From Tepidimonas taiwanensis (GTDB lineage: Bacteria; Pseudomonadota; Gammaproteobacteria; Burkholderiales; Burkholderiaceae_C): 64,000 bases of DNA. Each line of letters starts with the position of its first letter. Position 1 is the first letter of the stretch. The stretch spans positions 1,550,001-1,614,000 of the forward strand of contig NZ_CP083911.1 of the NCBI RefSeq assembly GCF_020162115.1, in the 5' to 3' direction. The position numbers and the translations under genes are program-made. The notes below the pieces were generated by a model. It worked only from the letters and a program-made list of their open reading frames with translations, ran no database searches and had not been told where the DNA came from. This document shows, piece after piece, positions 8,666 through 17,500 of the stretch.

Positions 8666-9115
8666 TCAGGCCATCGCGCTGCCGTTGCCCTGCTGCGCCT
8701 GCTGCTGCTCGTACATGGCCTGGAAGTTGATCTCGGCCAGGTGCACGGGCGGAAAGCCGGCGCGGTTGATCAGGTCAGCGACGTTACCGCGCAGGTAGGG
8801 ATAGACGATTTGCGGGCAGGCAATGCCGAGGATCGGCCCCATCTGCTCCTGCGGCAGGTTGCGGATCTCGAAGATGCCGCCCTGCTTGCACTCGACCAGG
8901 AACACCGTGCGCTCACCGATTTTGGTGTGCACGGTGGCCGACACCGCCACTTCGAAGACTCCATCGGCGAGGGGCTGCGCCTCGACGCCAAGCTGCACGT
9001 CGACGCTGGGCTGCTGTTGCTCGAGGAAGATGGCGGGCGAATTGGGCTGCTCCAGCGACGCCTCCTTGAGGTACACGCGCTGGATGGAAAAAACCGGGGT
9101 TTGATCGTCGGACAT
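8666..9115 (-). CDS. secB: protein-export chaperone SecB
   Basis: A 149-residue SecB, the homotetrameric cytosolic chaperone that keeps precursors unfolded and delivers them to SecA. The sequence begins at MSDDQTPVFSIQRVYLKE, typical for the family, with the characteristic FLVE-K-G and PQI-YPY segments following. The ATG at 9115 is preferred over upstream in-frame codons because it matches the family start. Position between grxC and gpsA supports the call. Confidence 0.96.
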   Translation of the reverse strand: MSDDQTPVFSIQRVYLKEASLEQPNSPAIFLEQQQPSVDVQLGVEAQPLADGVFEVAVSATVHTKIGERTVFLVECKQGGIFEIRNLPQEQMGPILGIACPQIVYPYLRGNVADLINRAGFPPVHLAEINFQAMYEQQQAQQGNGSAMA

Positions 9116-9248
9116 GGTGGAACGGTAGCAAGATCGGCGCCGCTTTCCACGTGGAAAGCGACTCAGGGGACGGCCGCCACACACCGCGCACCCGCACGGG
9201 TGACGGCGCCGTGGGCGGAACCGCCCGCGATTATGACAGCGCGGCGCG

Positions 9249-9509
9249 TCAGCCCGCCTGCAGCAGCGGCACGAGGCCGCCGCGCGCGTCTAGCGCGTGC
9301 AGGTCATCGCAGCCGCCGACGTGCTGGCCGTTGATGAAAATCTGCGGCACGCTGGTGCGCCCGACGCGCTGGGCCATCTCGGCGCGCACTTCCGGGCGGC
9401 CGTCGACGTTGATCTCGTCCCACGCGGTCACGCCACGCGCGCGCAGCAGCGCCTTCGCGCGTTGGCAGTAGGGGCAGTAGTCGCTGCTGTAAATCGTCAC
9501 CTGGGCCAT
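9249..9509 (-). CDS. grxC: glutaredoxin 3
   Basis: An 86-residue dithiol glutaredoxin with the active-site CPYC motif at residues 12-15, the cis-Pro segment TSVPQIFING, and the GGCDDL glutathione-binding segment. It reduces disulfides and mixed disulfides with glutathione. The ATG at 9509 has a nearby AGGAG-type ribosome binding site. It lies 22 bp after the rhodanese gene and precedes secB, as in E. coli. Confidence 0.95.
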   Translation of the reverse strand: MAQVTIYSSDYCPYCQRAKALLRARGVTAWDEINVDGRPEVRAEMAQRVGRTSVPQIFINGQHVGGCDDLHALDARGGLVPLLQAG

Positions 9510-9531
9510 GCGGGTCTCCTCGCTCGGGACG

Positions 9532-9939
9532 TCAGGCCTTCTGTACCGGCAGGCTGGCGCTGCGCCACGCGGCCATGCCGCCGGCGAGCGACACCGCCCG
9601 CTCGTAGCCGAGCTTCTTGGCGATCGCCACCGCGCGCCGCGACCGCACACCCGACGCGCACACGAACACGAGCGGGGTGGCCTTGTTCTTGACCGCCTGC
9701 GGCAGCTGCTGCTCCAGCGCGTCGAGCGGGATGTTGCGCGCACCGGTGACGTGCCCCTGCGCGAACTCCTGCGGCGTGCAGACGTCGATCACCGCCGCTT
9801 TGTCGCGGTTGATGAGCTGTACCGCCTCGGTCGGCGAGACGCCCGCCCCGGCGCCACCGGAGAAGGCCGGCCACATCAGCATCGCCGCCGACCCGACGGC
9901 GACGGCGACCAACATCCAGTTCTGAAGCAAAAAATCCAC
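9532..9939 (-). CDS. membrane-anchored rhodanese-like protein (YibN type)
   Basis: A 135-residue protein with an N-terminal transmembrane anchor (about residues 8-27) and one rhodanese domain. The active loop is CASGVRS, with the catalytic Cys at 94, so a sulfurtransferase function is possible. The arrangement matches E. coli YibN, which also precedes grxC-secB-gpsA. No ATG is available at the right place; a GTG at 9939 gives the expected start VDFLLQNWM. It is divergent from gpmA. Confidence 0.85.
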   Translation of the reverse strand: MDFLLQNWMLVAVAVGSAAMLMWPAFSGGAGAGVSPTEAVQLINRDKAAVIDVCTPQEFAQGHVTGARNIPLDALEQQLPQAVKNKATPLVFVCASGVRSRRAVAIAKKLGYERAVSLAGGMAAWRSASLPVQKA

Positions 9940-10051
9940 GGAAACGTCCAGCAGCGTTGAACAGACACCAGGCCCAGCGCGGGCCCGTCGGACCGGTATT
10001 CTAGAATGGCGGGCTGTCTCCCATCGGATCCCGCACCATACCCCCACACCC

Positions 10052-10795
10052 ATGCACAAGCTCGTCCTCATCCGCCACGGCGAATCGATCTGGAACCTGG
10101 AAAACCGCTTCACCGGCTGGACCGATGTCGAGCTGACGCCGACCGGGGTGTCGCAGGCGATGGCGGCCGGGCGGCTGCTCAAGGCGGAGGGGTGGGAGTT
10201 TGACCTGTGCATCACCAGCGTGCTCAAGCGCGCGATCCACACGCTGCACTACGCGCTGGACGAGATGGACCGCATCTGGCTACCGGTCATCAAGGACTGG
10301 CGCCTCAACGAGCGCCATTACGGCGCGCTGCAGGGCCTCAACAAGGCCGACATGGCGCGGCAGTACGGCGAGGAGCAGGTGCTGATCTGGCGCCGCAGCT
10401 ACGACGTGCCGCCGCCCGCACTCGACCCGGCCGACCCGCGCGGGCAGCGCGGTGACCCGCGCTACGCCGCGCTGGCGCCGGAGCAGATTCCGCTGACCGA
10501 GTGCCTGAAGGACACGGTGGCGCGCGTGCTGCCGTGCTGGAACGACACCATCGTGCCCGCGATGCGCCGCGGCCAGCGCGTGCTGATCTCCGCGCACGGC
10601 AACTCGATCCGCGCGCTCATCAAGCACCTCGACGGCATCTCGGACGCCGACATCGTGGGCCTGAACATCCCGAACGGTATCCCGCTCGTGTACGAGTTCG
10701 ACGACGAGCTGCGCCCGCTGCGGCGCTACTACCTGGGCGACGCGGCGGCGGCCGAAGCGGCGGCGGCCGCGGTCGCGCGTCAGGGCAAGGCCTGA
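10052..10795 (+). CDS. gpmA: 2,3-bisphosphoglycerate-dependent phosphoglycerate mutase
   Basis: A 247-residue dPGM that interconverts 3- and 2-phosphoglycerate in glycolysis and gluconeogenesis. The histidine-phosphatase motif LIRHGES has the phosphorylated His at residue 9. NERHYGALQGLNK and the second catalytic His in ISAHGNSIRAL are intact. Length and the Ala-rich C-terminal tail suit the beta-proteobacterial branch. ctpA follows after 146 bp and a possible promoter. Confidence 0.97.
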   Translation: MHKLVLIRHGESIWNLENRFTGWTDVELTPTGVSQAMAAGRLLKAEGWEFDLCITSVLKRAIHTLHYALDEMDRIWLPVIKDWRLNERHYGALQGLNKADMARQYGEEQVLIWRRSYDVPPPALDPADPRGQRGDPRYAALAPEQIPLTECLKDTVARVLPCWNDTIVPAMRRGQRVLISAHGNSIRALIKHLDGISDADIVGLNIPNGIPLVYEFDDELRPLRRYYLGDAAAAEAAAAAVARQGKA

Positions 10796-10885
10796 GCCCC
10801 TTTCACCTGGACGGACGCGGTCGGCGCACGGACACCCGCGGTCACCTCCTGGCCCCACACCGACAGCGGACGCGCGGAACCGCGT

Positions 10886-10914
10886 CTGCACCGGCGTCGT
10901 CCAAGGTGTATAGT
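10886..10914 (+). promoter_or_regulatory. candidate sigma-70 promoter of ctpA
   Basis: CTGCAC (10886-10891) is separated by 17 bp from TATAGT (10909-10914), 27 bases before the ctpA start codon. The -10 match is good and the -35 match is modest. Confidence 0.4.
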
Positions 10915-10941
10915 GGGCGCGATACGCGTAGACGACTCGAG

Positions 10942-12420
10942 ATGGCGATGGGGCACAAACTCAAGATCGCCGGCTGGGTGGCCCTGGGGGCGCTGGCCGG
11001 CGCACTGACGACCGTACAACTGCAGGCGACCGCCCGCGCGGCGCTGGCGCCGCTGCCGCTGGAGGAGCTGCAGCAGCTCGCCGCGGTGTTCGGCATGATC
11101 AAGAGCGATTATGTCGAGCCGGTCGACGAGAAAAAGCTCATCACGGACGCGATCGCGGGTATGGTGTCCGCGCTCGACCCGCACTCGCAGTATTTCGACA
11201 AGAAGAGCTTCAAGGAATTCCGCGAGGGCACCTCGGGGCGCTTCGTGGGCGTCGGCATCGAGATCACGATGGAAGACGGCCTGGTCAAGGTCGTCTCGCC
11301 GATCGAGGACTCCCCCGCGTTTCGCGCCGGGCTCAAGGCCGGCGACCTCATCACCAAGATCGACGACACACCGGTCAAGGGCTTGACGATCAACGAGGCC
11401 GTCAAGCGCATGCGCGGCGAGCCCAACACGAAGGTGACGCTGACGGTCTTTCGCCGCGACGAGAACCGCACCTTCCCCGTCACCATCACCCGACAGGAAA
11501 TCAAGACGGTGAGCGTGCGCGCCAAGGTCGTCGAGCCCGGCTACGCGTGGGTGCGCGTGTCGCAGTTCCAGGAGCGCACGCTCGAGGACTTTGCGCGCAA
11601 GGTCGAGGAAATCGTGCGCACCGAACCGAACCTGAAGGGGCTGGTGCTCGACCTGCGCAACGACCCCGGCGGGCTGCTCGATGCCGCCGTGGGGCTGTCG
11701 GCCGCGTTCCTGCCGGACGGCGCGGTCGTGGTCACGACCAACGGGCAGCTCGAGGAAAGCAAGGCCACCTACCGCGCCCAGCCGCGTGACTACTGGCGCC
11801 GCGCCGGCGCGGACCCGATCGCGCGCCTGACCGAACAGACGCAGGGCCTGCTCAAGCGCATCCCGGTGGTGGTGCTGGTCAACGAAGGGTCGGCTTCCGC
11901 CAGTGAAATCGTCGCCGGCGCGCTGCAGGACCACAAGCGCGCGACGCTCATGGGCAGCCAGACGTTCGGCAAGGGGTCGGTGCAGACGGTGCGACCGCTC
12001 GGGCCGGACACGGCGCTCAAGCTCACCACCGCGCGCTACTACACCCCGAGCGGGCGCTCGATCCAGGCCAAGGGCATCGTGCCCGACGTGTGGGTGGACG
12101 AGACGCCGGAGGGCAACCTGTTTGCCGCGCTGCGCACGCGCGAGGCCGACCTGGAGAAACACCTGGCCGGCCGCGACGAGGCGCCGATGAGCGAGGCCGA
12201 GCGCGAAGCCCAGCGCCAGCGCGAGCGCGAGCGCGAGGCCGCCCGCCAGCGGCTGGAGGAAGAACAGCGCAAGAACCCCGGCGCGCGGCTGCTGCCGGAG
12301 TTCGGCTCGGACAAGGACTTCCAGCTCCAGCAGGCGCTCAACCAGCTCAAGGGCCTGCCCGTGGTGGCCAGCAAGACGGCGACCGAGCGCCCGGCGGCCA
12401 AGCCCGACAGCGGCTCTTGA
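10942..12420 (+). CDS. ctpA: S41-family C-terminal processing peptidase
   Basis: A 492-residue Ctp/Prc-type serine protease acting in the periplasm on C-termini of envelope proteins. An uncleaved signal anchor spans residues 8-30. A PDZ domain follows (GRFVGVGIEI to about DTPVKG), then the S41 core with the catalytic Ser in EGSASASE and the Lys in TFGKGSVQT. The C-terminal 90 residues are charged and Arg/Glu-rich, probably helical. The ATG at 10942 gives a normal signal anchor; the frame upstream belongs to no family. The gpmA-ctpA-moeB order is common in Burkholderiales. Confidence 0.94.
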   Translation: MAMGHKLKIAGWVALGALAGALTTVQLQATARAALAPLPLEELQQLAAVFGMIKSDYVEPVDEKKLITDAIAGMVSALDPHSQYFDKKSFKEFREGTSGRFVGVGIEITMEDGLVKVVSPIEDSPAFRAGLKAGDLITKIDDTPVKGLTINEAVKRMRGEPNTKVTLTVFRRDENRTFPVTITRQEIKTVSVRAKVVEPGYAWVRVSQFQERTLEDFARKVEEIVRTEPNLKGLVLDLRNDPGGLLDAAVGLSAAFLPDGAVVVTTNGQLEESKATYRAQPRDYWRRAGADPIARLTEQTQGLLKRIPVVVLVNEGSASASEIVAGALQDHKRATLMGSQTFGKGSVQTVRPLGPDTALKLTTARYYTPSGRSIQAKGIVPDVWVDETPEGNLFAALRTREADLEKHLAGRDEAPMSEAEREAQRQREREREAARQRLEEEQRKNPGARLLPEFGSDKDFQLQQALNQLKGLPVVASKTATERPAAKPDSGS

Positions 12421-12430
12421 TGCAGCGGCG

Positions 12431-13192
12431 ATGACCGACGAGCAACTGCTGCGCTACTCGCGCCACATCCTGCTCGACGAGATCGGCATCGAGGGCCAGG
12501 AGCGGCTGCTCGCCGCGCACGCGGTCATCGTCGGTGCAGGCGGCCTCGGCTCCCCGGTGGCGCTGTATCTGGCCAGTGCCGGCGTCGGGCGCATCACGCT
12601 GATCGACCACGACACGGTGGACGCCACCAACCTGCAGCGGCAGATCGCGCACGACCTCGCGCGCGTCGGCCTGCCGAAGGCGCAGTCGGCGCAGGTGGCC
12701 ATGCACGCCATCAACCCGGAGGTGCGCATCACGCCGCTCGTGCAACGCGCGGACGACGCGCTGCTCGACGCCGTGCTGCCCGGCGCCGACGTCGTCCTGG
12801 ACTGCACCGACAACTTCCGCACCCGGCACCTGATCAACCGGGCCAGCGTGCGCCACCGTGTGCCGCTCGTGTCCGGCGCGGCGATCCGCTTCGATGGGCA
12901 GCTGTCGGTGTACGACCCGCGCGACGCACGCTCGCCCTGCTACGCATGTCTGTTCCCCGAGACCGAGGGGCTGGAGGAGACGCGCTGCGCGACGATGGGC
13001 GTGTTCGCGCCGCTGGTGGGAATCGTCGGCACGATTCAGGCGGCCGAGGCGCTCAAGGTCATCGTGGGACTCGGCTCGCGGCTGGTGGGTCGGCTGCTGA
13101 TGCTGGACGGACGCGGCATGGCGTTCTCCGAGGTGCAGCTCGCCCGCCACCCGGACTGTCCGGTGTGCGGGCACCGGCCGCTATCCGCTTGA
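12431..13192 (+). CDS. moeB: MoeB/ThiF-type adenylyltransferase (E1-like)
   Basis: A 253-residue HesA/MoeB/ThiF protein that adenylates the C-terminal Gly of a sulfur-carrier such as MoaD or ThiS. It shows the nucleotide motif GAGGLGSPVA, the Asp in LIDHDTVDATNLQRQ, the conserved Cys in ETRCATMG, and two CxxC zinc pairs (CYAC and CPVC). It lies 10 bp after ctpA and is probably co-transcribed. Choice between MoeB and ThiF cannot be made from sequence alone; no carrier gene is nearby. Confidence 0.85.
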   Translation: MTDEQLLRYSRHILLDEIGIEGQERLLAAHAVIVGAGGLGSPVALYLASAGVGRITLIDHDTVDATNLQRQIAHDLARVGLPKAQSAQVAMHAINPEVRITPLVQRADDALLDAVLPGADVVLDCTDNFRTRHLINRASVRHRVPLVSGAAIRFDGQLSVYDPRDARSPCYACLFPETEGLEETRCATMGVFAPLVGIVGTIQAAEALKVIVGLGSRLVGRLLMLDGRGMAFSEVQLARHPDCPVCGHRPLSA

Positions 13193-13207
13193 GCCGTCAC
13201 GCCCCGA

Positions 13208-13633
13208 TCACACGCGCCCGATGATGCTGGCGGTCGCCATCAGCTCCTCCAGCAGCGCCAGCGACACCTTGCCCGAGACGCTGTAGGGGTCGAACTCCGG
13301 TCGCTCGGAATATTTGAGCACGATCGACGTGTTGAGCTTGGTCAGGTTGACCTGCCCCATCGTCCAGCCACCAAAGCGCCGCTCCGAGATTTCCTCGTAC
13401 AGCAACAGCTCCACGTCTTTGTGGCGGGGGTCTTCGATGATCTGCTTGTAGAGGCGGTTGACCGCCCCACGCCCGCCCTCGATCGCCTGCAGGAAGATCC
13501 CACCGCCGTAGCACAGGATGCCGGTGATGCCGTTGTGCAGGTTATTACGTCGCGCGGCAGCCAAAATCGACTCGATCGCGTGCGAGGTATCCGGGTCCAC
13601 CGCCCGGCTGACATAGAGCAGTCGCACCAGCAT
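13208..13633 (-). CDS. BLUF-domain blue-light sensor protein
   Basis: A 141-residue single-domain BLUF protein that should bind FAD and switch hydrogen bonding on blue light. The key residues are present: Tyr7 in LLYVSR, Asn31, Gln49 in FLQAIEG, and Trp90/Met92 in GGWTMG. There is no output domain, so it must act through a partner, as in short BLUF proteins such as PixD or SlrB. It starts 4 bp after folE, so the two are surely co-transcribed. The role of light here is unknown. Confidence 0.92.
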   Translation of the reverse strand: MLVRLLYVSRAVDPDTSHAIESILAAARRNNLHNGITGILCYGGGIFLQAIEGGRGAVNRLYKQIIEDPRHKDVELLLYEEISERRFGGWTMGQVNLTKLNTSIVLKYSERPEFDPYSVSGKVSLALLEELMATASIIGRV

Positions 13634-13637
13634 GCCT

Positions 13638-14369
13638 TCAGCCCTCCCGCGGGATCAGCGACAAAAACTCCCGCCGCAGGTTCGCGTCCTTCAGGAACAC
13701 GCCGCGCATCACCGAGTTGATCATGCGGCTGTTCATGTCCTTCACGCCGCGCCACGCCATGCAGTAGTGGGTCGCCTCCATCACGATCGCCAGCCCGTCG
13801 GGCTGCGTTTTTTCCTGGATCAGGTCGGCGAGCTGCACCACCGCCTCCTCCTGAATCTGCGGCCGGCCCATCACCCACTCGGCCAGCCGCGCGTATTTGC
13901 TCAGTCCGATCACGTTGGTGTGCTCGTTGGGCATGACGCCGATCCACACCTTGCCGATCACCGGGCAGAAATGGTGGCTGCACGCACTGCGCACCGTGAT
14001 CGGTCCCACGATCATCAGCTCGTTGAGATGCTCCGCATTCGGGAACTCGGTGATCGTCGGTGCCGGCACGTAACGGCCTGCGAACACCTCCTTGAGGTAC
14101 ATCTTCGCCACCCGCCGCGCGGTGTCCTCGGTGTTGTGGTCATTCGCGGTGTCGATGACCATTGCATCGAGCACGGCCTGCATCTTCTCGGTCACCTCGT
14201 CGAGCAGCTGCTCCAGCTCGCCCGGACGGATGAACTCGGCGATGTTGTCGTTGGCGTGGAAACGCTTGCGCGCCGCCCGGATGCGCTCGCGGATGCGCAC
14301 GGAAACGGGCACGCCCTCCTCGTCGGGTCGGGTGTCGTCGGTCATGGTCTCGGGGGCTTTCATCAGCAT
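13638..14369 (-). CDS. folE: GTP cyclohydrolase I
   Basis: A 243-residue GTP cyclohydrolase I that opens GTP to dihydroneopterin triphosphate, the first step of folate synthesis. Zinc-ligand segments VRSACSHHFCPV and the signature KMYLKEVFAG are intact, and the C-terminal MRGVF segment is standard. Start codons at 14369, 14363 or 14345 are possible; family similarity begins only after residue 25, so the choice is open. A BLUF gene follows 4 bp later. nudB, which dephosphorylates the product of this enzyme, lies 5 kb away. Confidence 0.96.
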   Translation of the reverse strand: MLMKAPETMTDDTRPDEEGVPVSVRIRERIRAARKRFHANDNIAEFIRPGELEQLLDEVTEKMQAVLDAMVIDTANDHNTEDTARRVAKMYLKEVFAGRYVPAPTITEFPNAEHLNELMIVGPITVRSACSHHFCPVIGKVWIGVMPNEHTNVIGLSKYARLAEWVMGRPQIQEEAVVQLADLIQEKTQPDGLAIVMEATHYCMAWRGVKDMNSRMINSVMRGVFLKDANLRREFLSLIPREG

Positions 14370-14479
14370 GCGCCCATGCTAGCATCAGATCAAGGCCCCG
14401 CCAAACGGCGCGGTTAATGCGCCGCCCGATCCGCGGGGCGCAGCACCCCCGCTGCAATCCACCGCCCACCTGCGCCCGC

Positions 14480-16135
14480 ATGAAAACCTTCAACACCGCC
14501 GGCCCCTCGATTCCGGGCGACCACTACATGCTCGATCCGCTGGCGCGCATCGATCTAACCGAGATCGAAGCGCTGATCGACGCCAAGCGCTACTTCGTCC
14601 TGCACGCCCCGCGCCAGACTGGCAAGACCACGGCGCTGCTGGCGCTGATGCACCATCTCAACGCCCAGGGGCGCTACCGCTGCGCCTACGCCAACATCGA
14701 AGGCGCGCAGGCCGCCCGCGGCGACGAGACGCAAGGCATCCCAGCCGCGTGCAGCGCGATCGCCCGCTCGATCGAGGATTACACCGGCGAAGCCGCCGTG
14801 CACCGCTGGTATCGTGAAACGGGCGTGCACATCGAGCCGCAGGACCGGCTCACCGCCCTGCTGCGCCACTGGGCGCAGCTGGACGCCAAGCCCGCCGTGC
14901 TCTTCCTCGACGAAGTCGACGCGCTGGTGGGTGACACGCTCATTTCGCTGCTGCGCCAAATCCGCGCCGGCTACGCCCAGCGGCCCGAGGCCTTTCCGCA
15001 AACCGTCGTGCTGTGCGGCGTGCGCGACGTGCGCGACTACCGCATCCACTCCGGCGGCGAGATCATCACCGGCGGCTCAGCCTTCAACATCAAGGCGGTG
15101 TCGCTGCGGTTGAGCAACTTCTCGCGCGCCGAGTGCGAGCAGCTTTGGCAGCAGCACGAGGCCGAAACCGGACAAACCTTCGATCCCGCCATCTACCCGG
15201 AACTCTGGGCCGACACCGAGGGGCAGCCGTGGCTGGTGAATGCCTTGGGGCATGAACTGACCTGGAATATGCGGGAACTCAGGGACCGCAGCCGCCCGAT
15301 CACCCTCACCCACTACTGGCAGGCGCGCGAGAACCTGATCCAGTCACGCGCCACGCACCTGGACCAGCTCACCGACAAGCTGCGAGAGCCACGGGTGCAC
15401 CGGGTCATGAGCGCGCTGCTGGCCTCGGAAGAGCCGGTGACGCTGGCCGACATCAGCCCCGACGACAAGCAGTACGTGGAGGATCTGGGGCTCATCGTCA
15501 CGCGGCCGCAGATCCGCATCGCCAATCGCATTTACCGCGAGGTGATCCCGCGCGAGCTCACCTGGGTGGCACAGTCCTACATCACGCACGAACAACCGTG
15601 GTACCTGCGCGCCGACCGGCGCTTGGATATCCCGAAGCTGCTCACTGCGTTTCAGCAGTTTTTCCGCGAGCACTCGGAGGCGTGGATCGAGGGGTTTGAC
15701 TACAAGGAGGCCGGCCCGCAGTTGCTGATGCAAGCCTTTCTGCAAAGAATCGTCAACGGCGGCGGGCGCATCCAGCGCGAGTACGGCCTGGGCCGGCGCC
15801 GCACGGACCTGCTGATCGAGTGGCCGCTGGATGAGCAGCAGGGCTTTTTCGGCCCGGTGCAGCGGGTGGTGATCGAACTGAAGCTCTACCGCAAGGGCAG
15901 CCTCGACACCCTCATCGCCGAGGGGCTCACCCAGACCGCCGACTACGCCGACAAAGCGGGGGCGGACGAGGCGCACTTGGTCATCTTCGACCGTCGGCCC
16001 GGCATCGCGTGGGAAGACAAAATCTGGCAGCGCAGCGAGGCGGTGCGCAGCGCCGTCGATGGTGGCAGCGGTGACGGCGCGCGCACGATCCGTGGCGATA
16101 CCGGGCCGCGTACGATCGGGGTGTGGGGGTGTTGA
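14480..16135 (+). CDS. P-loop ATPase with C-terminal PD-(D/E)XK nuclease-like domain
   Basis: A 551-residue protein. The N-terminal ATPase has Walker A APRQTGKT (43-50), Walker B VLFLDEVD (140-147) and a downstream LCGVRDVRDYRI segment typical of this AAA-like group. A middle helical and winged-helix-like part follows. The C-terminus carries GRRRTDLLI (Asp443) and VVIELK (Glu466, Lys468), the layout of a PD-(D/E)XK nuclease site. Proteins of this architecture are scattered among bacteria and have no known role; DNA transactions or defence are guesses. The ATG at 14480 is the first that fits the family. It sits alone between folE and clsB. Confidence 0.8.
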   Translation: MKTFNTAGPSIPGDHYMLDPLARIDLTEIEALIDAKRYFVLHAPRQTGKTTALLALMHHLNAQGRYRCAYANIEGAQAARGDETQGIPAACSAIARSIEDYTGEAAVHRWYRETGVHIEPQDRLTALLRHWAQLDAKPAVLFLDEVDALVGDTLISLLRQIRAGYAQRPEAFPQTVVLCGVRDVRDYRIHSGGEIITGGSAFNIKAVSLRLSNFSRAECEQLWQQHEAETGQTFDPAIYPELWADTEGQPWLVNALGHELTWNMRELRDRSRPITLTHYWQARENLIQSRATHLDQLTDKLREPRVHRVMSALLASEEPVTLADISPDDKQYVEDLGLIVTRPQIRIANRIYREVIPRELTWVAQSYITHEQPWYLRADRRLDIPKLLTAFQQFFREHSEAWIEGFDYKEAGPQLLMQAFLQRIVNGGGRIQREYGLGRRRTDLLIEWPLDEQQGFFGPVQRVVIELKLYRKGSLDTLIAEGLTQTADYADKAGADEAHLVIFDRRPGIAWEDKIWQRSEAVRSAVDGGSGDGARTIRGDTGPRTIGVWGC

Positions 16136-16159
16136 TCCGCCCGCTCGTCCGAACACCCC
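16126..16159. other. hairpin at the end of the ATPase-nuclease gene
   Basis: GGGGTGTT (16126-16133) pairs with AACACCCC (16152-16159) over an 18-nt loop that contains the stop codon. There is no T-run, so it is at best a weak terminator. Confidence 0.3.
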
Positions 16160-16261
16160 ACGTCGCCAAGGCTACGCCCCGCCGGCTGTCGATCGATGCA
16201 CGGGGAATCCTTGTGGTGCCACGGACGCACTGGGTCGATCCACGCCCCGGACACCTGCCGC

Positions 16262-17500
16262 TCAATAGCGGTGCCCGGTGAGAAACAACACCACGCGCAT
16301 CACGGCGAACGCGACCCAGTCGCGCGCCCGCTCGTGCCAAGGGCGGCGTTGCAGTGTCGCCACTTCCAGCGCCGCACCCGCGGTGCCGAGCCAGTGGACC
16401 AGCCGATCGCGTACGTGACGGGCGAAGCGCCGGTCGGTGGTGACGATGTTGGCCTCGCGCGCGAGCAACAGGCTGATCGGATCCAGGTTGGTCGAGCCCA
16501 CCGTGGCCCAGTCCTCGTCCACCACCGCCACCTTCGCGTGCAGCGAGCTGGGCGCGTACTCGCGGATCTCCACCCCCCGCTTGAGCAGCCACGCGTGCAC
16601 GGGGCGCGGCGCGTGGTACTGCAAAAAACGCTCGTACTTGCCCTGCACCAGCAGCCGCACGCGCACGCCGCGCGCCACCGCGTCCGCGAGCGCGTGGCGC
16701 AGCCGCCGCCCGGGGATGAAGTACGCGTTGGCGATGAACACCTCCCGCTGCGCGGCGGCGATCGCGCGCAAGTAAGCCTGCTCGATATCGTAGCGGTGAC
16801 GCACGTTGTCACGCCACAGAACGGCCGCCGCCGCGCCGTGGACGACCGCGCCTGCTGTGCCACCCGCCCCCGACTCGTATGACGGGGACCGCGCGCGCCA
16901 GCGCCGGCGACCGCGTTGTCCGGCGCGCACCGCCAGCCACGCGGCGCGAAAGTCGCGCTCCCGCACCCGCCCCACGGCCTGCAGCCGCCACCACAGCCGC
17001 TCCATCGTCGCCAGCATCTCGGCCACCAGCGGGCCGCTGACCTCCACCGCGTAGTCGAGTCGCGGCTCGGCCAGCCGGCCCAGCACGACGTCGTCCCGGT
17101 CGTCGATCAGGTTGATCCCGCCGCAAAACCCCACCACGCCATCGACGACACACAGCTTGCGGTGCAGGCGCCGCCAGCGGCTCGGGATCAACAACCCCAG
17201 CCAGCCCAGCGGCGCGTAGATGCGCCACCGCACCCCCGCCTCGGCGAAGCGGCGCTGCCATTCGGCGGGCACCTCGGGCGTCCCCACCGCGTCCACCACC
17301 AGCCGCACCTCCACGCCGCGCCGTGCGGCGCGCTCCAGCGCCTCGGCCACCGCCAGCGCCGCGTTCGCGAAGACGAAGATATACGTCTCCACGTGCACGA
17401 GGCGGCGCGCGCGGTCGATCGCCGCCACCATCGCCGGGAACAGCTCGCGCCCGCCCTCCAGCAGGCGCAGCCGGTGGCCGGGACGCAAGCCCGTGTTCAC
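16262..17500 (-). CDS. clsB: cardiolipin synthase B
   Basis: A 412-residue phospholipase D superfamily enzyme that makes cardiolipin at the inner membrane. Both HxKxxxxD motifs are present: LHRKLCVVDG in the first half and LHAKVAVVDE in the second. A basic, low-complexity stretch lies between them, and a short hydrophobic helix ends the protein. A GTG at 17500 overlaps the stop codon of the upstream gene as GTGA, indicating translational coupling; an in-frame start further up would overlap that gene by 55 bp. The pairing matches clsB-ybhP of enterobacteria. Confidence 0.9.
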   Translation of the reverse strand: MNTGLRPGHRLRLLEGGRELFPAMVAAIDRARRLVHVETYIFVFANAALAVAEALERAARRGVEVRLVVDAVGTPEVPAEWQRRFAEAGVRWRIYAPLGWLGLLIPSRWRRLHRKLCVVDGVVGFCGGINLIDDRDDVVLGRLAEPRLDYAVEVSGPLVAEMLATMERLWWRLQAVGRVRERDFRAAWLAVRAGQRGRRRWRARSPSYESGAGGTAGAVVHGAAAAVLWRDNVRHRYDIEQAYLRAIAAAQREVFIANAYFIPGRRLRHALADAVARGVRVRLLVQGKYERFLQYHAPRPVHAWLLKRGVEIREYAPSSLHAKVAVVDEDWATVGSTNLDPISLLLAREANIVTTDRRFARHVRDRLVHWLGTAGAALEVATLQRRPWHERARDWVAFAVMRVVLFLTGHRY

